Positions 9,505 to 16,948 of a DNA stretch of 16,948 bases are shown here, piece by piece. Position numbers and translations under genes: made by a program. The stretch is from Conidiobolus incongruus B7586 (Eukaryota; Entomophthoromycota; Entomophthoromycetes; Entomophthorales; Conidiobolaceae), in assembly GCA_000697335.1 (NCBI GenBank), contig JNEM01015588.1, positions 1-16,948 on the forward strand, given 5' to 3'. The notes below the pieces were generated by a model. It made no database searches, was not told the DNA's origin, and saw nothing but the letters and a program-made list of their open reading frames with translations. Positions within the stretch are counted from its first letter, which is position 1, and each line of letters begins with the position of its first letter.

Positions 9505-9528
9505 CCTTTGTACCATCTAACACGCGCT
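9505..9528. repeat. 24-bp exact block near the outer arm end
   Basis: This block is the exact reverse complement of 16854-16877 in an otherwise diverged stretch. It contains CATCTAACACGCGCT, GC-rich compared with its surroundings. No function is recognised. Confidence 0.75.
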
Positions 9529-9744
9529 ATCCCAGAGGGCAAGTATTTTACTAAAAATATTAGACATCTGACTTCCTAGCTAATATCAGTATATAGCAAT
9601 AAGATATGTATCAAATTAAGCTAATATAAAACAATGAATAAACTTATTCAAATCATCCTTTAAAATATATAGCATATACAAATTTTAAGGCAATTTTCAT
9701 AATTCTGAAAAATGAATCATTCAATAAAGATTCATGTATTAAAA

Positions 9745-9842
9745 TACAGTAATTCATATAATTTTGATGCCATTAATTGAAAAGGAATAGAAAATACAAA
9801 AATATTGAAAGGATATCCATAAAGTTGCATTAAATATCAATG
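9745..9842. repeat. 98-bp block identical between arms (left copy)
   Basis: The block is exactly complementary to 16539-16636 without mismatch, while flanking bases differ frequently. It is AT-rich. Both strands have short open frames but none with a convincing start. Confidence 0.85.
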
Positions 9843-9950
9843 ACTGGATAGATGATATTGTGTTTCAATATTTTTGATAAAAACCAAAATTGAAAAAAGA
9901 TATAGTAATATATATTATTGAACTAATTATGGTACTAAATTAGGAAAATT

Positions 9951-9990
9951 TAAATAATAATCTGAACGAGATTCGAACCTTGAATCAAAA
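9951..9990 (-). other. tRNA T-arm/B-box-like motif (left copy)
   Basis: On the minus strand the sequence AAGGTTCGAATCTCGTTCAG occurs, containing GGTTCGAATC, which fits the Pol III B-box (GGTTCGANNCC) found in the T-loop of tRNAs. No matching A-box at tRNA spacing and no foldable cloverleaf were found. A TTTT run follows shortly after. It could be a relic of a tRNA-derived SINE. The motif is conserved in the right arm. Confidence 0.35.
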
Positions 9991-10298
9991 AAATACTGCA
10001 ACAAACACAGAATTTTACAACCATATATTCAATCCATAGGTAAAAAAAGAGTAAATTTAGATTAGTCGAGTATGCTGATCACAGGGTTGACTACTTTTTT
10101 TTCTACTAGAAACGAAATCATTATTTCAGATTCGTGATAATAACCACCAAGCGTTTCGTGGAATCAACGGTTGACCGCAATACTAACCAACCTTAATTTT
10201 ATTAAATTTCAATGCAATATAAATCAAATGTAAATTTTTTGAGTTGATAATTTGGATTGCCTCAATTCAGTATTTAATTATATTTTGTGCAAATTAAA

Positions 10299-10528
10299 TT
10301 AATCTGACATATTGGTTTTTTAATAGTTGAATTCTGGTTGAATCCTATCAATAGCACTTATTAGGTCAATAGATAATTATTTATATTCATATTTCATATA
10401 AACCTTAAAGTCATTAAATTTATTATAATCGAACCATTGGGTTTGACTAGAATTAAAACGTAGCGTATCTGATATATTTTGACTGAATTTTTCATTATTT
10501 CTATTAATTTAATTGTTTAATTTCAAAA
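10299..10528. repeat. 230-bp block identical between arms (left copy)
   Basis: All 230 bases are the exact reverse complement of 15845-16074. Outside the block the arms immediately drop to roughly 75-80% identity with indels. Read on the minus strand, it contains a 43-codon open stretch with protein-like composition, described under the right copy. It could be held identical by local gene conversion or by constraint. Confidence 0.92.
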
Positions 10529-11221
10529 TTGCAACATAAAAAATTTCAGAATATTAGGAAAGCCTAAGAGATCAACTTTATCTCAGCATATTTTATATAA
10601 TATAATTGAATGAACAAATATAAATTTTTTGGGTTCCTAATTTCATTTATTTAATGATGATATTAATATATAATTAATTTATATTTATATTATCCAAATG
10701 AGTTACACTTCTTGATGTTCTTGATATTATTGTATTTATTAAGTATATAAAGAATGCGAAATTATCAATGATGATAATATTGTAGCATTTGTTTTAATAA
10801 TAATGAGCGAAATTGTTTATGGAATCATTTTTAAATTAATGAATGATCAACTATAAACTTTTTTCAAAAGTATAATAAACACAGCTGTAACATTTGCAAA
10901 TACATTATTGATATAATAAACTTTTAGACAAAATTTCGATTATGAATGCAATATTTATTTTGAAATAGTTCGTAATAGAATCATTTTTTATATAACTTTA
11001 ATTAATTATAAAACTATCTCTGTATTTATAAAAAGTCATATATGTTACAATCATACATAAATCAATATGCTAATAAATAATATATAAAGTCAAATCATTA
11101 TATAATAAAAATCAGAATAAGTTTATGTTTGTAATTACAATTTAAGATTTATGAGCTTTAGACTTGGTAACATCTAATTTAGGTCGTACAGCCATTATCA
11201 CCATAATCACGAGATAATCTT

Positions 11222-11475
11222 TCATTGAATGAGAATAATAAAGCTTGTCATAAGACAGTCATAGGAGTTTAAGCTTGTATTTCTTTATACCATCTGAAGA
11301 ATCCTTCACACTTGTATATATATGTAAGGATAACCCAACTGTTCTCATAAGCTTGGTAGTCTTATCTTGATCAGCAGATTTGGATGGCTTCTGCTGGAGT
11401 CTTAAATTAGCCATGACAAGAAGATAAGTTATTACTGTTACATCAAAAGTAGGAATTGCTCCAAATTTTGAATGA
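11222..11475 (-). pseudogene. Carrier-family C-terminal fragment in the left arm
   Basis: Read on the minus strand, the inner end of the left arm encodes FGAIPTFDVTVITYLLVMAN then LRLQQKPSKSADQDKTTKLM, continuing to LSYDKLYYSHSMKD. It matches the right-arm sequence at 14866-15120 and corresponds to the third repeat of a mitochondrial carrier (helix 5 with the P-x-[DE]-x-x-[KR]-x-R-L-Q region, then helix 6). It carries one in-frame stop before LSYDK and has lost the conserved Pro of the signature. No upstream part of the gene follows it in the spacer, so this copy is an orphaned 3' end created with the inverted duplication. Confidence 0.6.
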
Positions 11476-12242
11476 CTAATCTAAAAAAATCAACAAACTA
11501 GTATTTTTTTTAATATTTCAATAACCACTTTTAACTATTTATTACTTTTACTAATTGGAATATATAAATCAAAAGTAAAATAAGGATTTTAATATTTGAT
11601 AGATTTGTTAAAAGAGCCTAAGAGATGACTTGAACCAAGGGAGGCACATACATGACTAGCTGGGTGGCCAACATGTTGTGAAGGGAGAAGTGTATGCCAC
11701 TGTTTGATGGTCTATGGTAATAAGAGGGCCCAAAATCATGGTGACGAAAACAAATGTAGACAATTACTATATTGGGATAGGAACAGAGTTTTATTATTTT
11801 GGTAATAAGGTGTAATTGTGCTAATGAGCTGAGTTTGGTTGATGGAAAGATCCAACAATAGCGTGGTTATGAAATTATGCTATTTTATCAAAAGCTCGTA
11901 ACCCTGCAAGTGCAGATGTCACCATAGTTCCTGTAATCAAGGTCCTATAGGGAGCAAGGTTCCCAATCTATTCCTTCAACCGGTTTTAGTGATAGGTGCC
12001 CCAGTCAATACTCCTCAAAGGCATCAAGGCATTATTTTGAAACAATAGCTTTTTACCTCCGTAAATCATATGCAAGACTAAATTTAAGATAATGAATAAA
12101 TAACTATGATTTGACAGTCAATTATGAAGATAAAGTGAACATTTCAAGTCTAATTTTTGCAAGTATCTTGCAATTCGTCAGTAATTAATATATTATCAAA
12201 TCTCTAATCTTTAAAATATTACTTTTTTATTGAAAAATTAAA
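11476..12242. other. Left spacer, between the arm and the F-box gene
   Basis: The first 130 bp is AT-rich and foldback-prone: AACAAACTA near 11492 faces TAGATTTGTT near 11600, and TTACTTTT faces AAAAGTAA within it. From about 11610 to 12060 the sequence is GC-richer and looks like decayed coding DNA on the minus strand (see 11888-12049). The last 180 bp before the F-box start is AT-rich and probably holds the promoter. No clear TATA box can be chosen. Confidence 0.5.
11888..12049 (-). pseudogene. Decayed coding relic, unidentified
   Basis: In one minus-strand frame the stretch reads CLDAFEEY, then LGHLSLKPVEGIDWEPCSL, then DLDYRNYGDICTCRVTSF, with three stops at places where Gln or Trp codons could have changed by a transition. 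A second frame over 11890-11985 gives LAPYRTLITGTMVTSALAGL, so the true frame is uncertain. Composition is clearly more protein-like than background. I do not recognise the family. Confidence 0.35.
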
Positions 12243-13256
12243 ATGATGAGCGACAAGACAAATTCCTATACATTGACTACTTTTGCAAGATCGATCACTC
12301 CCGAGTGCTCTTCCATTCCTCAAAGCTCTGCCACTCGCGAACACTCTACTACTTCTGAACACTCTGCCACTTCTGAACACTCTACCACTCGCGAGCACTC
12401 TACCACTCCTGAACACTCTGCCACTCACGAACGCTCTACCACTCCTGAACACACCACCACCCCTGAGCGTTCTATCAGTTCTGGAAGCTCAATCATTTTT
12501 GAATCTGAATCTGACTCTTCTATAATTTGGTACCAGTTTGGCACCAATTTAACCTCTTCTCAGGAATCTGGCATTCAATTACCACCTCCATCAGAATCGA
12601 ATCCTTCAAATCTGCTTCTAGCGGATAACAATTCGTCTCCTCCTTATATTGGCCAATTACCTGAAATTAATTTCTCAGATACAAGCGTATCTTCAGCTTT
12701 TACCACTGAACCAGCTACAGATTTGGTCTTTGTCCCCAATAAAAACCTCGTTCCAATTTCCACATCCAACTTACATAATGTCCCTGATCATTCTACTTCC
12801 ATTGCTGCCACTACCTCTATTATTGATTACGATGCTAACCGCTGGAACAATGTTTTCAAAATACTTTCGAATGATATTTTCAAATATCTCGACCGCCAAA
12901 CTGTTTTCAATTTAGGCCAAACCAATAAATTTATATCCAATGTGACATTACCTATTCGCTCATCCCAATTATGTGTCTTACCACTGAATGTGGATGAGAT
13001 CATATCAGACTTGAACTCAACATCGGATCAAACTCTTTCTATCCAAATAGATGACTATCGTAATCAGTTACAAGGATTATTGCGACATGCTAATTGGCTT
13101 AGACTGCAAGGGATTAGAACTATCTTTTTCAAAGAAGTTTTAGATCTAGCTCCTAATCTAAGAACATTAATCCTTGATAAAATTCAGATCGATTTAAATT
13201 TTTTCGTCAATATAATCAAAAATGCTTCGCAACTTTTAGTTCTCAAAAAGAAGTGA
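12243..13256 (+). CDS. F-box/LRR protein, N-terminal part (F-box)
   Basis: This 337-codon intronless frame starts at ATGATG with A at -3. Residues 1-29 are Ser/Thr-rich, residues 30-77 are eight hexapeptide repeats, and residues 78-195 are a Ser/Thr/Pro-rich linker likely to be disordered. Residues about 204-240 form an F-box-like motif (FKILSNDIFKYLDRQTVFNL, then TNKFISN), which in this class binds Skp1 and makes the protein the substrate receptor of an SCF ubiquitin ligase. From about residue 285 leucine-rich repeats begin (LRTLILDKIQIDLNFFVNII). The frame stops at TGA (13254-13256) in the middle of a repeat, directly after a run of five A. The LRR continues one frame back, so this is one gene with a one-base loss in that run, either real or a sequence error. 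Codon use and base content look normal, without the decay seen in the repeats. Confidence 0.8.
   Translation: MMSDKTNSYTLTTFARSITPECSSIPQSSATREHSTTSEHSATSEHSTTREHSTTPEHSATHERSTTPEHTTTPERSISSGSSIIFESESDSSIIWYQFGTNLTSSQESGIQLPPPSESNPSNLLLADNNSSPPYIGQLPEINFSDTSVSSAFTTEPATDLVFVPNKNLVPISTSNLHNVPDHSTSIAATTSIIDYDANRWNNVFKILSNDIFKYLDRQTVFNLGQTNKFISNVTLPIRSSQLCVLPLNVDEIISDLNSTSDQTLSIQIDDYRNQLQGLLRHANWLRLQGIRTIFFKEVLDLAPNLRTLILDKIQIDLNFFVNIIKNASQLLVLKKK
12330..12473 (+). repeat. 18-bp in-frame tandem repeat, 8 copies
   Basis: Eight imperfect 18-bp units inside the F-box gene encode hexapeptides of the form [AT]-T-[PRSH]-E-[HR]-[ST], for example TTPEHS and ATREHS. Two weaker copies precede them at residues 18-29 (ITPECS, SIPQSS). 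The units differ mostly at silent or near-silent sites and mix three codon variants, suggesting expansion by unequal exchange. The tract is probably disordered and rich in possible phosphorylation sites. Its high GC makes it stand out from the window. Confidence 0.9.
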
Positions 13257-14014
13257 GAATTAAGGATTCCGAATATGAAATCCAAGCTGTATCTCTACCG
13301 TTATCACTCAAACACCTTGAGTTCAAGCCACCAAACAATAGTCTTCCCATGAAGTTTTACGCTCTCTTTTATACATATGGTGAACTTGAAACCTTGGACT
13401 TTAGTTACCTGGGTTTGGCTTTTCATTTACGCCAATGCTCTAACAGCCTAAAAAAACTCGAAATTAATTGTGTGGGCTCAAATTTACTAGATCATCACGC
13501 TGATTATTTTGGTGATTTAATTAATCTTAAGCAAGCAAGGATTAGAGTAAGGAAGATTAGTCATAACGTAATTGAACTTTTGTTAATGCTGGATAAACTA
13601 ACCTCATTAACCATTGATTCAGAATTCGTCAATTTTAATGGAACGACATTCTATATAAAAAATTATAATTTAACAGAGTTGATATTAATTTCACCACTCG
13701 AAGTTGGATGGCTGGATTTCTTTATCCAAAAATGCCCAAATGTCACTAATCTAACTCTCCATTATGTCTCGATTAAAGACAATGTTCGTCTGCTATATCA
13801 ATTGAAAAGCCTCAGTAAATTGATAATCGTAAACTATTCAATCGAAGAATTTGATTTAGCTGAAGCTGTAAAGCATGAAAATATTAAAAAAATCATATTT
13901 TATGGTTCTGAATTACATCTTTTAGTACCTTCCTTGACTAACTTCATCCAAGCCGAACCCCAATGGAAATTTAAATTATATTCCTATGTCTGCAATTTAA
14001 CAAGAGAAAAATAA
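13257..14014 (+). CDS. F-box/LRR protein, C-terminal LRR part
   Basis: This frame continues the LRR domain of the gene starting at 12243, shifted by one base. It is open from before 13257 to TAA at 14012-14014, about 252 codons, and has no plausible start of its own because the first codon after the junction is GTG. At least eight irregular repeats are visible: LKHLEFKPP, LETLDFSYLGL, LKKLEINCVGSN, LKQARIRV, LTSLTIDSEF, LTELILIS, VTNLTLHYVSI, LSKLIIVNYSI and IKKIIFYGSEL. This is the curved substrate-binding region expected after an F-box. A 6-bp hairpin (AGCAAT/ATTGCT, 14022-14038) lies just after the stop. The full gene would encode about 590 residues. Confidence 0.8.
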
Positions 14015-14236
14015 ATTTGATAGCAATAGAATATTGCTGAATAATTATTGAAAATTTGAAAAGATTAAATTTTTTATTGTATTAATTAGTTAATGTGTTA
14101 TACCAAGTAAAAAGATGTTTACGATATTTCGATATCTTAAGCATTGATTTATTTCAAATTGCGGAAATTAATTTTTTAATTTCTATACTGTAATCAGAAA
14201 ATTTTATTTAAATAGACTTAGGTTTGATGAAAAAAT
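14015..14236. other. Intergenic stretch after the F-box gene
   Basis: AT-rich 3' flank with the small AGCAAT/ATTGCT hairpin at 14022-14038 and several AATAAT-type signals near 14040 that could serve polyadenylation. No gene is seen. Confidence 0.5.
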
Positions 14237-15123
14237 ATGCACAAAATGTTACTTGTCCATGTAGGACTTTTGATTAGTGCCATCGCTGGTATCTGATCTC
14301 AGATTGTCCCGTTGCCTATCTCTGTTGTTGCTACAAGACAGCAGATGACCGATTTAGAGCATCTTAATGGTGTATTCAGCAAATAGCAGGAGATCATTAA
14401 TGAGGACGGCCTGACAGGTCTTTAGAGCGGGTTAAAACCCTCTCTTTTATTAGTTATCAACCCTTCCATTAGTTATACTGTATTCAAAAACTCTAGGCCT
14501 TTTGGTTGAATACTGTAGGTCTGCTGGAAAGTAGCCTGCAATAAGGATCAAGTATATTCGATAAAATGGGCCAAGAGTAGCTAAGGACATACTTTAAAGG
14601 GTTTTATTAAAATATCAAGATGTAGGACTTAGCCCTAATCGAGATGATCCCTTGAGTAAATATATGCTCAGCGACGATTTTATAGCGCTTCAGGCCTTGT
14701 CCAATGTGTTGGAACACCGATTACAGTTGTCCGGAATTTCGAATTGTACAAGGGTTTTTTAACAAACTTGTGTGTGGATTATGTTCTAAATAAAGTTGAA
14801 TGGTGAGCGGACCTCCTGGTCCATGACAATGCTATAAGCATAAAAATTTAACCGCTTTAAAGGCGTTTATCATTGAAACAATTCCCACTTTTGATGTAAC
14901 AGTAATCACTTATCTTCTTATCATGGCTAATATAAGACTCCAGCGGAAGCAATCAAAGTCTGCTCATCAAGATAAGACTACCAAACTTACGAGAACAGTT
15001 GGGTTATTATTATGCATATATACAACTGTGAATGGTTCCTCAGATGATATAATGGAATGCAAGCTTAAATTTCTAAGGTTGTCTTACGACAAGCATTATT
15101 ATGCTAATTCAATGGAGAATTAA
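14237..15123 (+). pseudogene. Mitochondrial carrier family (peroxisomal adenine-nucleotide-carrier-like) pseudogene
   Basis: From 14237 the frame reads MHKMLLVHVGLLISAIAGI, then SQIVPLPISVVATRQQMTD. P-I-S-V-V-A-T-R-Q-Q matches helix 3 and the signature of the second carrier repeat, and is typical of peroxisomal ANT1/PMP34-type ATP/AMP exchangers. Then come EDGLTGL and SGLKPSLLLVINPSISYTVF (about 14401-14490), the matrix helix and helix 4. After a decayed stretch in another frame, LTALKAFIIETIPTFDVTVI and MANIRLQ (14851-14943) give helix 5, and the end around KLKFLRLSYDKHYYANSMEN gives helix 6. The first repeat (helices 1-2) is absent. At least five stops lie in the first 290 bp and at least one frame change follows. 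The 3' part lies inside the right inverted-repeat arm and the 5' part in the spacer. A short Met-initiated frame at 14923-15123 is only this fragment. Confidence 0.65.
14598..14762 (+). pseudogene. Open stretch inside the carrier pseudogene region
   Basis: There are 54 open codons between two stops, reading KYQDVGLSPNRDDPLSKYML, then SDDFIALQALSNVLEHRLQL and SGISNCTRVF. It is in a different frame from the recognised carrier parts on either side. It may be the loop between helices 4 and 5 of an unusual carrier, or part of another gene. It has no start codon near its beginning and I cannot assign it. Confidence 0.3.
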
Positions 15124-15844
15124 TTACATAATTACGCTGATAATTGCTGTATGACCGAAATTAGTTGTTACCAAATCTAAAGCTCAAAAATCTTAAATTC
15201 AAATTATAAAAATTTATATATTCTAGATTATTGCTTGAATTATGACAATGGTTTTTATTATTTATCTATCAAGTTTTACATATTAGCTAATAAAAAAATT
15301 GAATAACATAAAACTGTAATATATATACTTTTTATCATTTCAAATTTAGTAATATATCTAATCAAACTTGGCATATGCAAAAAGATTGCTATATTACAAA
15401 CTATTACAAAATGAATATTATATTAATTAAGGAAATTTAGTTAATAATTTACTATATCAATATATGTATTTACAAACATTACAACTGTTTTTTAATACCT
15501 TTGAAAAAGATCATAGTTGAATATTGATTGATTTGAGTAAAAGGATTCTTTAAACAATTTGGCTGATTATTGTTAAAACAAACGATTTAAAACAATATTC
15601 CGTGAGAATATTATGCTCTTTATATACTAAATAAATACAATAATATCAAGTACATCAAGAAGTGTAACTCATTTGGATTAATATAAATATTAATTAATTA
15701 TGTATTAATATCGCCATTAAATAGATGAAATTAGGATTTAAAAAATTTTTATATTTGTTCATTAAATTATATCATATAAAATAAGCTGAGATAAAAGTTG
15801 ATCTCATATTCTTTTTTAATATTCTGCAATTTTTTGTGTTGCAT

Positions 15845-16074
15845 TTTTGAAATTAAACAATTAAATTAATAGAAATAATGAAAAATTCAGTCAAAATATA
15901 TCAGATACGCTACGTTTTAATTCTAGTCAAACCCAATGGTTCGATTATAATAAATTTAATGACTTTAAGGTTTATATGAAATATGAATATAAATAATTAT
16001 CTATTGACCTAATAAGTGCTATTGATAGGATTCAACCAGAATTCAACTATTAAAAAACCAATATGTCAGATTAA
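15845..16074. repeat. 230-bp block identical between arms (right copy)
   Basis: Exact reverse complement of 10299-10528. On the plus strand 15865-15996 is open for 43 codons, including FSQNISDTLRFNSSQTQW and FDYNKFNDFKVYMKYEYK. After a TAA it stays open to 16053 (LSIDLISAIDRIQPEFNY). No start Met lies at its beginning. Composition is protein-like (Trp, Phe, Tyr, Asp, Gln present) but no family is recognised. It may be a fragment of a lost gene or an exon. Confidence 0.9.
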
Positions 16075-16396
16075 ATTAAATATGAACAAGATATAATTAA
16101 ATCCTTATATTGAAATAATCAAAATTATCAACCCAAACAAAATATACATTTGATTTATATTGCATTGAAATTTGATGAAATTAAGGTTAGTTAGTGTTGC
16201 GGTCATCCGTTCATTTCACGGAATGCTTGGTGGTTATTATCACGAATCTGAAATAATGATTTCGTTCCAAGTGAAAAGCAAAGTCAACCGCATGATCAAT
16301 ATACTTATCTAATCTCAATTCATTTTGAATTTTATTCTCTCTAGATTGAATATATGGTTGTAAAACCCTATGCTTGTTGGAGAATGTCTCTTTTGA

Positions 16397-16430
16397 TTCA
16401 AGGTTCGAATCTCGTTCAGATTATTATTTA
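16397..16430 (+). other. tRNA T-arm/B-box-like motif (right copy)
   Basis: AAGGTTCGAATCTCGTTCAG is repeated here in an approximately 80-bp stretch that is almost identical to the left arm and is followed by a TTTTT run, a possible Pol III stop. The T-stem halves do not pair well, so it is not an intact tRNA gene. Confidence 0.35.
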
Positions 16431-16538
16431 AATTTTTCTAATTTAGTACCATAATTAGTTCAATAATATATATAATTATACCTTTTTTCAATTTTACTTT
16501 TTATCAAAAATATTGAAACATAGTATTATATATTTATC

Positions 16539-16636
16539 CATTGATATTTAATGCAACTTTATGGATATCCTTTCAATATTTTTGTATTTTCTATTCCTTT
16601 TCAATTAATGGCATCAAAATTATATGAATTACTGTA
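16539..16636. repeat. 98-bp block identical between arms (right copy)
   Basis: Exact reverse complement of 9745-9842. On the plus strand it contains a short hydrophobic reading (MDILSIFLYFLFLFN) but nothing that supports a gene. Confidence 0.85.
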
Positions 16637-16853
16637 GTTTAATTCATGAATGTTTATTGAATGATTCATTTTTCAGAATTATTAAATTTGCCTAAAAATA
16701 TTTATATTCTATGTATCTTAAAGGATCATTTGAATAAGCTTATTCATTGTTTTGTATTAACTTGATTTGATACATATCTTATTTATATATACTAACACTA
16801 ACTAGGAAGTCGGTTGTCTCATAATTTTAAGTAAAGTAGTCGTCTTCTGAGAC

Positions 16854-16877
16854 AGCGCGTGTTAGATGGTACAAAGG
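16854..16877. repeat. 24-bp exact block near the outer arm end (right copy)
   Basis: Reverse complement of 9505-9528, including AGCGCGTGTTAGATG. It stands out by its GC content and perfect match. Confidence 0.75.
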
Positions 16878-16948
16878 GGGTAATTAAATTTTTAATATAG
16901 ACTGTAGTGCAAAATCATAGGAAAAGGATCGATGTGACAACTTAGTTG

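Larger units (their letters stand above)
9434..11475. repeat. Left arm of the large inverted repeat
   Basis: This arm matches, in reverse complement, about 14868-16948 along its whole length. The first bases (9434 on) pair with the last bases of the window (16948 back), so the outer end lies beyond what can be compared. Similarity is patchy. By eye much of it is 75-80% identical with small indels, yet exact blocks exist at 10299-10528 and 9745-9842 and shorter ones elsewhere. The inner end contains a decayed carrier-gene C-terminus read on the minus strand. The rest shows no long open frame. Confidence 0.92.
14868..16948. repeat. Right arm of the large inverted repeat (cut by window end)
   Basis: Reverse complement partner of 9434-11475. 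The inner boundary is near 14868, within the carrier pseudogene. The arm is still matching at the last base of the window, so its true length is unknown. Apart from the carrier 3' end it has no long open frame and is AT-rich. Confidence 0.92.

Noticed and set aside
9951-10190. Intact tRNA gene in the left arm
   Set aside because: A B-box-like motif is present, but the T-stem does not pair and there is no A-box or anticodon arm at the right distance.
12219-12452. Minus-strand frame of 77 codons with RSGRVF-type repeats
   Set aside because: It is the antisense shadow of the 18-bp tandem repeat in the F-box gene.
12283-12525. Plus-strand frame of 80 codons with LLNTLPL repeats
   Set aside because: It is another frame over the same tandem repeat; the 12243 frame carries the F-box and LRR.
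12649-12915. Plus-strand frame of 88 codons
   Set aside because: It overlaps the linker and F-box in another frame and has no features of its own.
13253-13330. An intron joining the two F-box gene frames (GTGAGA donor)
   Set aside because: The sequence right after the donor-like GTGAGA encodes good LRR sequence (LPLSLKHLEF), no acceptor at usual intron length with a branch site is seen, and a one-base indel in the A run is simpler.
14923-15123. Independent 66-residue gene
   Set aside because: It is the decayed last third of a carrier gene; the same sequence continues upstream of the Met, and its counterpart is present in the left arm.
1-16948. CRISPR array, bacterial operon or prophage
   Set aside because: There are no regularly spaced direct repeats and no ribosome-binding-site-led gene clusters; content is eukaryotic.

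Overview
The window looks like nuclear DNA of a eukaryote, most likely a fungus. Support comes from an F-box/LRR gene, a decayed peroxisomal-type carrier of the mitochondrial carrier family, a chromodomain-bearing Ty3/gypsy retrotransposon, a Tc1/mariner transposon, and repeat decay dominated by C-to-T and G-to-A transitions, as in RIP-like hypermutation. No species is assigned. About the first 8.3 kb is extremely AT-rich and made of dead repeats. The rest is less AT-rich and holds the only healthy-looking gene.

Region 1 (1-6075) is AT-rich flank followed by a structurally complete fossil of a Ty3/gypsy chromovirus (355-6070). It has two 399-bp LTRs, a 5-bp target duplication, an initiator-Met-tRNA-type primer site, gag, protease, RT, RNase H, integrase and a C-terminal chromodomain. 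Its coding part is broken throughout. Region 2 (6076-8277) holds a dead Tc1/mariner-like element (6127-7302) with matching terminal repeats and a recognisable transposase C-terminus, then further AT-rich sequence with a possible MITE. Region 3 (8278-9433) holds short hydrophobic coding relics on the minus strand, an ATCT microsatellite and small hairpins.

Region 4 (9434-16948) is a large imperfect inverted repeat. Its arms are about 2.05 kb (left) and at least 2.08 kb (right, cut by the window end), around a spacer of about 3.4 kb. By eye the arms agree at roughly 75-80%, but they contain blocks of exact identity: 230 bp, 98 bp and shorter. The spacer holds an intronless F-box/LRR gene (12243-14014) with a hexapeptide repeat near its N-terminus and a one-base frame change in the middle, flanked by decayed coding relics. 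A mitochondrial-carrier-family pseudogene runs from the spacer into the right arm. The left arm carries only its C-terminal part, so the inner edge of the inverted repeat lies inside that gene. This favours an inverted segmental duplication over simple transposon ends, although the outer ends are not visible.

No intact operon-like or defence-type system is visible. The most unusual feature is the inverted duplication with unevenly preserved arms surrounding an F-box gene.
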